Below, piece after piece: positions 58,631 to 64,000 of a stretch of 64,000 bases of DNA. Under the pieces are notes generated by a model that was given only the letters and a program-made list of their open reading frames with translations, was not told where the DNA came from and made no database searches. This stretch comes from Luteolibacter luteus (GTDB lineage Bacteria > Verrucomicrobiota > Verrucomicrobiia > Verrucomicrobiales > Akkermansiaceae): positions 3,844,001-3,908,000 of the forward strand of contig NZ_CP051774.1 of NCBI RefSeq assembly GCF_012913485.1, given 5' to 3'. The stretch's first letter is position 1; each line of letters starts with the position of its first letter. A program made the position numbers and the translations under genes.

Positions 58631-61177
58631 ATGAAACCCCAGATCCTTTTGCTTTCACTGGCGTCGGTCACGGCGATGCATGCCGAAGAAGTCCAGCCGG
58701 TCAAAGCTTTGACGCCCGAACAGGCGGCGAAGAGCTTCGAGCTGCCGCCAGGCTACCGCATGGACCTCGTCCTCAGCGAACCGGTGATCGAAGAGCCGGT
58801 GGTGACCGTGTTCGATGGCAATGGCCGGATGTTTGTCGCCGAGATGCGGACTTACATGCAGGACATCGATGGCAAGGATCAGCGGAAGCCGACCAGCCGG
58901 ATCTCCATGCATACGGATGCCGACGGTGATGGAACCTACGAAAAGCACACCGTCTTCGTCGACAATCTGGTGCTGCCCCGGATGATCCTGCCGCTTGGCA
59001 AGGGGCAGATCGTAGTCAATGAGACCGATACCCTCGACCTCTACCTCTACACCGACACCAACGACGACGGCGTCTCCGACAAGAAGGAGCTCTGGTGGGA
59101 AGGCGGTCCGCGCGGGGGAAACCTTGAGCACCAGCCGAGCGGCTTGGTGTGGGCGATCGATAACGCGATTTACACGACCTATAACAGCTTCCGCCTGCGC
59201 TGGACGCCGAAGGGAATCAAGAAGGAGGAGACGAAGGCCAACGACGGCCAGTGGGGTCTGGGCCACGATGACCAGGGTAGCCTCTACTACGTCAATGCCG
59301 GCGGCGAGAAGGGCCCGCTGAGCTTCCAAGCTCCGGTCGTCTACGGGATGTTCAATCCCCAGGACCAGTTTGCGGATGGCTTCAAAACCCTCTACCCTGC
59401 GGTGGGGGCTCGGGATTTCCAAGGCGGCCTGGGCAAGGTGCGGGAGCCGGATGGAACGCTCAACAGTTTCAGTTCGGGAGCCGGTATCGATGTGTTCCGC
59501 GGGGACCAGCTTCCGAAGGAACTGCTCGGCGACGTGTTCTTCGGCGAGCCAGTGGGACGTTTGGTCCGCCGGTCGAAAGTCACCAATAACGGCGGGCTCA
59601 AGGTCTTGAGCAATCCTTATCAGGACCAGAAATCCGAGTTCCTCCGCTCTACGGACCTTTGTTTCCGTCCGGTCAACGTTAGCAATGCTCCCGATGGCAC
59701 GCTCTACATCACGGACATGTACCGCGGTATCATCCAGGAGTCCGCTTGGGTGAATCCTGGCAGCTATCTCCGGAAGGTGGTGGAGCAGTATCAATTCGAC
59801 AAGGTGATCGGTCACGGCCGCGTCTGGCGTCTGGTGCACAACACGACCCAGAAGGTGAAGCAGCCGCGGATGTATGAAGAAACGACGGCGCAACTTGCAG
59901 CCCATCTCGCGAGCCCGAACGGATGGTGGCGTGATACGGCCCAGCGCTTGATCGTGCTGCGCCAGGACAAGTCCGTGGTGCCGCTTCTGGAGCGCGTCGT
60001 TAAGCAGCATAAGAGCCCGCTGACCCGCTTGCATGCGCTGTGGACCTTGCAGGGTCTGGACGCTGCCACACCCGAGATCGTTCGTAGCGCGATGGCAGAC
60101 GCCGATCCACAGGTCCGGGCCGGTGCCATCCGGGTGAGCGAGACGCTTTTCCGCCAAGGCGATGCTTCATTCCAGGTGGACATCGAAAAACTCGCCAAGG
60201 ACGCGGATCCGAACGTGGCCCTGCAGGCCTGCATGAGCGCGAAGTATCTGGCATGGCCTGATTCCAAGAAAGTGATCTCGGACACGGTGCTGAGTTCTTC
60301 GGCCAAGGGGATCAAGGAGATCGGAGCTTACCTCATGCTCTCGCCGGGACAGCAGCTTGCCGAGTATTCGGACAGGGAACGTGCCGTCTTGAAGAAGGGT
60401 GAGGAGATCTACGCCACGCTTTGCGCCAGTTGCCACGGAGCGACGGGGATGGGGCTTCAAGTTGCCGGGTCGGAGCATATGCTGGCTCCTCCGCTCGGGG
60501 GATCGAAGACCATCAACGGTAATCCGAATGGCGGAATCTATGTGCTGCTGAAGGGAATGCAGGGCGACATCGATGGCAAGAAATACGAGGGGCTGATGAT
60601 CCCCATGGACAGCAACGACGACGCGTGGATCGCTTCGGTCCTGAGCTACGTCCGCAACAATTTCGGTAATCACGGCAGCTTTGTGAATCCCTCCGACGTG
60701 GCCCAGGCCCGCAAGGATATCTCCAGCCGCACCCAGCCGTGGACCTATCAAGAACTCCATGACCAGTTGCCGCAGGTCATCCCGAGCAACAAACTGAAGG
60801 TCACTGCCAGCGCCAACGGCGGGGAAGCAAGACGGGCCATTGATGGAAGTGCCGAGTCCCGCTATTCGACCAACAAATTCATGGAGCCCGGAATGTGGTT
60901 CCAGATCGAGCTTGAGAAAGAGACGCCGGTGACCGGCCTGCAATTGGACACCCGTGCATCCGCCAACGACTATCCGCGCGGCTATGAAGTCACGGTCTCC
61001 AAGGATGGCAACGAATGGAGCCAGCCGATTGCGAAGGGAAATGGTAAGAACGCTCTAACCGAGATCCTCTTCGCCGCGACGCCTGCCAAATTCATCCGGA
61101 TCAAACAGCTCGGAAACGCCCCGGGGAATTTCTGGTCGATCCACGAGCTTCAAGTCTTCGCCGATTCGAAAAAATGA
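58631..61177 (+). CDS. PVC-type heme-binding CxxCH protein with propeller, HEAT-like and discoidin regions
   Basis: 848 residues from the ATG at 58631, opening a signal peptide. The first ~400 residues are a membrane-bound-dehydrogenase-type beta-propeller (FDGNGRMFVAEMRTYMQDID, NLEHQPSGLVWAIDNAIYTT, FVVNVSNAPDGTLYITDMYRG-like strand). Next are HEAT-like repeats (about 430-590) and a cytochrome c domain with the heme site CASCH (598-602) and GLMIPMDSN for the axial Met. The C-terminus is an F5/8 discoidin-type domain (about 715-848). The combination is a hallmark of Planctomycetes and Verrucomicrobia. It overlaps the ThuA gene by 4 bases, so they form an operon. Likely oxidises a sugar-type substrate in the periplasm or extracellularly. 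Confidence 0.9.
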   Translation: MKPQILLLSLASVTAMHAEEVQPVKALTPEQAAKSFELPPGYRMDLVLSEPVIEEPVVTVFDGNGRMFVAEMRTYMQDIDGKDQRKPTSRISMHTDADGDGTYEKHTVFVDNLVLPRMILPLGKGQIVVNETDTLDLYLYTDTNDDGVSDKKELWWEGGPRGGNLEHQPSGLVWAIDNAIYTTYNSFRLRWTPKGIKKEETKANDGQWGLGHDDQGSLYYVNAGGEKGPLSFQAPVVYGMFNPQDQFADGFKTLYPAVGARDFQGGLGKVREPDGTLNSFSSGAGIDVFRGDQLPKELLGDVFFGEPVGRLVRRSKVTNNGGLKVLSNPYQDQKSEFLRSTDLCFRPVNVSNAPDGTLYITDMYRGIIQESAWVNPGSYLRKVVEQYQFDKVIGHGRVWRLVHNTTQKVKQPRMYEETTAQLAAHLASPNGWWRDTAQRLIVLRQDKSVVPLLERVVKQHKSPLTRLHALWTLQGLDAATPEIVRSAMADADPQVRAGAIRVSETLFRQGDASFQVDIEKLAKDADPNVALQACMSAKYLAWPDSKKVISDTVLSSSAKGIKEIGAYLMLSPGQQLAEYSDRERAVLKKGEEIYATLCASCHGATGMGLQVAGSEHMLAPPLGGSKTINGNPNGGIYVLLKGMQGDIDGKKYEGLMIPMDSNDDAWIASVLSYVRNNFGNHGSFVNPSDVAQARKDISSRTQPWTYQELHDQLPQVIPSNKLKVTASANGGEARRAIDGSAESRYSTNKFMEPGMWFQIELEKETPVTGLQLDTRASANDYPRGYEVTVSKDGNEWSQPIAKGNGKNALTEILFAATPAKFIRIKQLGNAPGNFWSIHELQVFADSKK

Positions 61178-62094
61178 GCCTCATCCCATCCATCATCGCA
61201 GCGTCCGCCCTTACCTTGGTTGGTGTAGGCGCGGCGATCTCCACCGGGCAGAAGAAAGTCACGGTGCTGATCGTTACCGGACAGAATAATCACGACTGGG
61301 TGCGCAGCACTCCGATCATCAAGGATCTGCTCGATGAAACCGGCCGCTTTGACGTAAGCGTCAGCACCACCCCGACGCAGGACGCGCCGGATGACGCTTG
61401 GAACGACTGGTCGCCGAAGTTCGAGAAGTACGATGTCGTGCTGAGCGACTACAACGGCAAGATGTGGCCCGAGCCGGTGAAAGCGGAATTTGTCCGCTAT
61501 GTGAATGACGGCGGTCACGTGGTGCTCGTCCACGCGGCGAACAATGCGTTTACGGGGTGGAAGGAGTTCGAAAGAATGGCCGGCCTTCTGTGGCGTGATG
61601 CCAACTACGGCGACCGGCTTTATCTCGATGAGAACCTGAAGCAGGTCCGCCAGCCGAAAGGCCAGGGGCCTGGTGGCGGCCACGGTGCGGGGCATGCCTA
61701 CACCATCGAAACCCGCGACGAAAAGAATCCGATCTTCAAGGATCTTCCGGAAGTCTGGATGCACGGGAGCGACGAGCTTTATCACGCCCAGCGTGGCCCG
61801 GCTGAAGATGTCCATGTTCTGGCCACCGCGTTTTCCTCCAAGGAAAGCGGCGGCACCGGCGTCCATGAACCGATGGTTTGGTGGATTCCTTATGGCAAAG
61901 GAAAGGTGATCACTTTGGTTCCCGGTCACCTTGGAACGAACGACAAGTATCCCACGACCTACGATTGCGTCGGCTTCCGTACCGTGTTGCAGCGGTCCGT
62001 GGAATGGGTGGCGACGGACGCGGTGACGATTCCTCGTCCAAAGACCTTCCCCGGAGCCGATAAGGTCAGCGTTGTTCCGAAACCGGCCGAGTAG
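61174..62094 (+). CDS. ThuA-domain protein
   Basis: 306 residues with an N-terminal signal or membrane segment (about 1-24). The rest is a ThuA-like domain (glutamine-amidotransferase fold): VTVLIVTGQNNHDW, EKYDVVLSDYNGKMW, FVRYVNDGGHVVLVHAANNAF, GGGHGAGHAY and GKGKVITLVPGHLG. ThuA domains bind or process trehalose-like sugars in rhizobia; in PVC bacteria they occur in many secreted proteins with heme-binding partners. The ATGA overlap with the previous gene supports translational coupling. The pair probably handles a sugar derivative. Confidence 0.88.
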   Translation: MSLIPSIIAASALTLVGVGAAISTGQKKVTVLIVTGQNNHDWVRSTPIIKDLLDETGRFDVSVSTTPTQDAPDDAWNDWSPKFEKYDVVLSDYNGKMWPEPVKAEFVRYVNDGGHVVLVHAANNAFTGWKEFERMAGLLWRDANYGDRLYLDENLKQVRQPKGQGPGGGHGAGHAYTIETRDEKNPIFKDLPEVWMHGSDELYHAQRGPAEDVHVLATAFSSKESGGTGVHEPMVWWIPYGKGKVITLVPGHLGTNDKYPTTYDCVGFRTVLQRSVEWVATDAVTIPRPKTFPGADKVSVVPKPAE

Positions 62095-62191
62095 AACGAC
62101 AGCTTGCTGCGATTGTCCGCATCATCGGCTGGCTAGCTTTCCGGAAGCGTATCACCGGAGCTAGTCCAGCCGCGCAGGCAGGCCGTAGCCT

Positions 62192-63727
62192 CTAATTGAA
62201 AAGCTTCCGGTCGAGGCTGCGATATTGGATGGCCTCAAGCACGTCGTCCGGCCTGACGATGTCGCTTCCGCCGAGGTCCGCGATGGTGCGTGCCACTTTC
62301 AGAATGCGGTCGTGGGCCCGGGCGGAGAAGTTCATCTGCTCCATCGCATGCTCCATGTAGCCGGCCCCTGTACTGTCGAGCTTGCAATGGTCGCGGACTA
62401 GGCGCGGCGACATGACGGAGTTGGTAGCGCCTCCCTTGCCCTTGAAGCGGCGTTGCTGGATTGCGCGCGCCTCGCTGACCCGTTCCCGGATGACCGAGGA
62501 AGGAGTGCCGCCGGTGCTTTCGGAGGCGAGGTCCTTGTACTCGACCAAGGGGACATCCACGTGGAGATCGATGCGGTCCAACAACGGGCCACTAATGCGC
62601 TGCCGGTAGGACTCGATCTGGCGGCTACTACAGCGGCAGGCCCGGCGGAGGTCTCCGTAGAAACCACAAGGACAAGGATTCAGGGCGCAAACCAGGACGA
62701 AGCGAGCCGGGAAGGTAAGAGACCCCGCGGCGCGAGAGATGGTTACCGTCCCGTCTTCCAAGGGCTGGCGCATGACCTCCAGGGTGCTGCGGCGAAACTC
62801 GGGAAGTTCATCGAGGAAGAGGACCCCGTTGTGAGCGAGAGAGACTTCGCCGGGACCCGGATTGGTTCCGCCCCCGAGCAGGCCGGCGTCCGAGATCGTG
62901 TGGTGGGGAGAGCGGAAGGGACGCGTGGAAAGCATTGCGCGCTTCGGGTCGAGCATGCCGGTGATCGAGTGGATCTTGGTGGTCTCGATCGCTTCGTCTT
63001 CGCTCATGTCGGGCATGATGGTGGCCATGCGCTTCGCGAGCATGGACTTGCCGGTGCCGGGCGGGCCGACCATCAGGAGATTGTGATTTCCAGCCGCAGC
63101 GATCTCCAGTGCCCGCTTCACATGGTGCTGGCCTTTCACTTCGTCGAAGTCCACCTCGTAGCGGCGGTGTGCTTCGAAGAAGGCGCGGCGGTTCAGGGTA
63201 AAAGGTGCGATCTCTTCTTCCCCGCGTAGGAATTTCCAAGCCTGATAGAGCGAGCGGATGGCGAAGACCTGGATGCCTTCCACGATAGCGGCCTCCGCGG
63301 CGTTTGCTTCAGGCACGAGGACTCGCAAGCGCCCGCGAATTTTGGCCTCCAGCGCGATGGCGAGGACGCCTTTTACCGGACGCACTTCCCCATCGAGCGC
63401 GAGCTCACCCACGATGCAGCAGTCGTCAGCCGGGAGGATCACGTCTTCGCTCGCGGATGCCATGGCCAGCGCGATCGGTAGGTCAAAGGAAGGTCCTTCC
63501 TTCTTCAGATCGGCGGGCGCGAGGTTGACCGTCTTGATGCCCTCGGCCAATCGCAGGGCGGACACGCTAATAGCGGAGATGACTCGTTGGGACGATTCTC
63601 TCACCGCGGCATCCGGGAGGCCGACGATGATCACTTGCGGCTTCTCCGCGCCGCGGACGTTGACCTCGACTTCGACCTCTTGGGCATCGACGCCCCGGAG
63701 AGCCGCGGAAAAAAGACGGGTAATCAT
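62192..63727 (-). CDS. comM: ComM/YifB-family AAA+ protein (magnesium-chelatase-like)
   Basis: 511 residues from the ATG at 63727; the frame extends upstream, but that part has non-coding composition. The N-terminal fold-S5-like domain has [20 protein letters not shown] and [12 protein letters not shown]. The AAA+ core has Walker A GPPGTGKS (near 220), Walker [11 protein letters not shown], and NPCPCG with [19 protein letters not shown]. The C-terminal Mg-chelatase domain ([20 protein letters not shown]) follows. ComM aids branch migration in natural transformation in Vibrio and Haemophilus; competence in this organism is unknown. It stands alone. Confidence 0.93.
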   Translation of the reverse strand: MITRLFSAALRGVDAQEVEVEVNVRGAEKPQVIIVGLPDAAVRESSQRVISAISVSALRLAEGIKTVNLAPADLKKEGPSFDLPIALAMASASEDVILPADDCCIVGELALDGEVRPVKGVLAIALEAKIRGRLRVLVPEANAAEAAIVEGIQVFAIRSLYQAWKFLRGEEEIAPFTLNRRAFFEAHRRYEVDFDEVKGQHHVKRALEIAAAGNHNLLMVGPPGTGKSMLAKRMATIMPDMSEDEAIETTKIHSITGMLDPKRAMLSTRPFRSPHHTISDAGLLGGGTNPGPGEVSLAHNGVLFLDELPEFRRSTLEVMRQPLEDGTVTISRAAGSLTFPARFVLVCALNPCPCGFYGDLRRACRCSSRQIESYRQRISGPLLDRIDLHVDVPLVEYKDLASESTGGTPSSVIRERVSEARAIQQRRFKGKGGATNSVMSPRLVRDHCKLDSTGAGYMEHAMEQMNFSARAHDRILKVARTIADLGGSDIVRPDDVLEAIQYRSLDRKLFN

Positions 63728-63962
63728 GCGAACACCTAAAGCCTGCGACAGCTGACCCCCAACTGGCAAGCGGGAATCGACTTTCAGCTTGTTTGCTAGA
63801 CCGAAGATAGATATGTGCGCAGGCGTGGCGCAATTTCCCGGGTGCTGTGGAGTCCCGGCACCCCGTTTGCGTTGCTGCCCTCCTTTTCCTCTCGCTTTCC
63901 CCTTGTGGGTCTCTTGAGGCCTGCCTGCTGTTTGTCCCTGTCCCCTCCAGCCTCCCGACAGC

Positions 63963-64000
63963 ATGAGATATCGTGTCGTTTTCCTATCGGCCTTCGGGGC
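63963..64000 (+). CDS. Start of a gene running off the window
   Basis: An ATG at 63963 opens 12 codons of hydrophobic, signal-peptide-like sequence ([12 protein letters not shown]) to the end of the window. The length is too short to identify a family, and the start itself is not supported by other evidence. Confidence 0.35.
   Translation, partial: MRYRVVFLSAFG

Noticed and set aside
58655-60157. A long minus-strand frame opposite the heme-binding protein
   Set aside because: It is antisense to a protein with CASCH and propeller motifs and shows no features of its own.

Overview
The window looks like a stretch of chromosome from a free-living, GC-rich member of the Verrucomicrobia (Luteolibacter/Haloferula-like Verrucomicrobiaceae is my best guess, by inference only). 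The reasons are a PVC-type heme-binding CxxCH protein with HEAT-like and discoidin regions, a ThuA-domain protein, a formylglycine sulfatase, a CotH-type secreted kinase, many Sec-exported proteins of unknown function, few clear Shine-Dalgarno sites, and a Gram-negative LPS toolkit (kdsA, lptB, an LptC/LptA-like protein). I saw no tRNA, rRNA, CRISPR array, prophage or insertion sequence.

Layout. 0-4.2 kb: the end of a secreted sugar-dehydrogenase-like/DNRLRE protein whose C-terminus is frameshifted, a CorA-like membrane protein, a secreted alpha/beta hydrolase, a cupin and an unknown protein. 4.3-6.3 kb: an RlpA lipoprotein and a small membrane protein bracketed by two copies of a ~160-bp structured repeat. 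6.3-12.9 kb: a two-component pair, namely a sigma-54 response regulator and a 1,708-residue hybrid sensor kinase with many PAS/GAF domains. 12.9-17.2 kb: a secreted unknown protein, then a PfkB sugar kinase and a 2-hydroxyacid dehydrogenase as a probable operon. 17.4-21.1 kb: four envelope coiled-coil proteins, three of which share a small beta-rich module; a fifth relative lies at 46-47 kb. 21.2-25.2 kb: an unknown cytosolic protein, a DUF4230-like protein, an EI24/CysZ-like membrane protein and a CotH protein. 25.3-30.2 kb: a sulfatase, then pyruvate phosphate dikinase with lysine/alanine-rich tails at both ends. 30.5-37.3 kb: two paralogous low-complexity/TPR exported proteins around a SYLF lipoprotein and a VOC protein, then an NTF2-like protein. 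37.5-42.8 kb: a three-gene operon of exported proteins (DUF6288-like with discoidin and PDZ, transglutaminase-like with discoidin-like end, thioredoxin-like). 42.9-47.5 kb: a small Wzz-like membrane protein, a double M16 protease, the fifth coiled-coil protein and a DUF1844 protein. 47.6-50.8 kb: kdsA, an LptC-LptA-like fusion and lptB. 50.9-54.6 kb: an ELWxxDGTxxGT-repeat protein and an RpoD-type sigma factor. 55-62.1 kb: GH30 and sialidase-like hydrolases, then the heme-binding protein and ThuA protein. 62.2-64 kb: a ComM-type AAA+ protein and the first codons of another gene.

How it fits together. The exported hydrolases, sulfatase, sialidase, GH30, sugar kinase and hydroxyacid dehydrogenase fit polysaccharide breakdown. 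The kdsA-lpt block supplies LPS core sugar and transport. The coiled-coil cluster, the discoidin/transglutaminase/thioredoxin operon and the two low-complexity TPR proteins are the least explained parts and the best candidates for new envelope biology. All family names come from recognition by eye, since no search was run.
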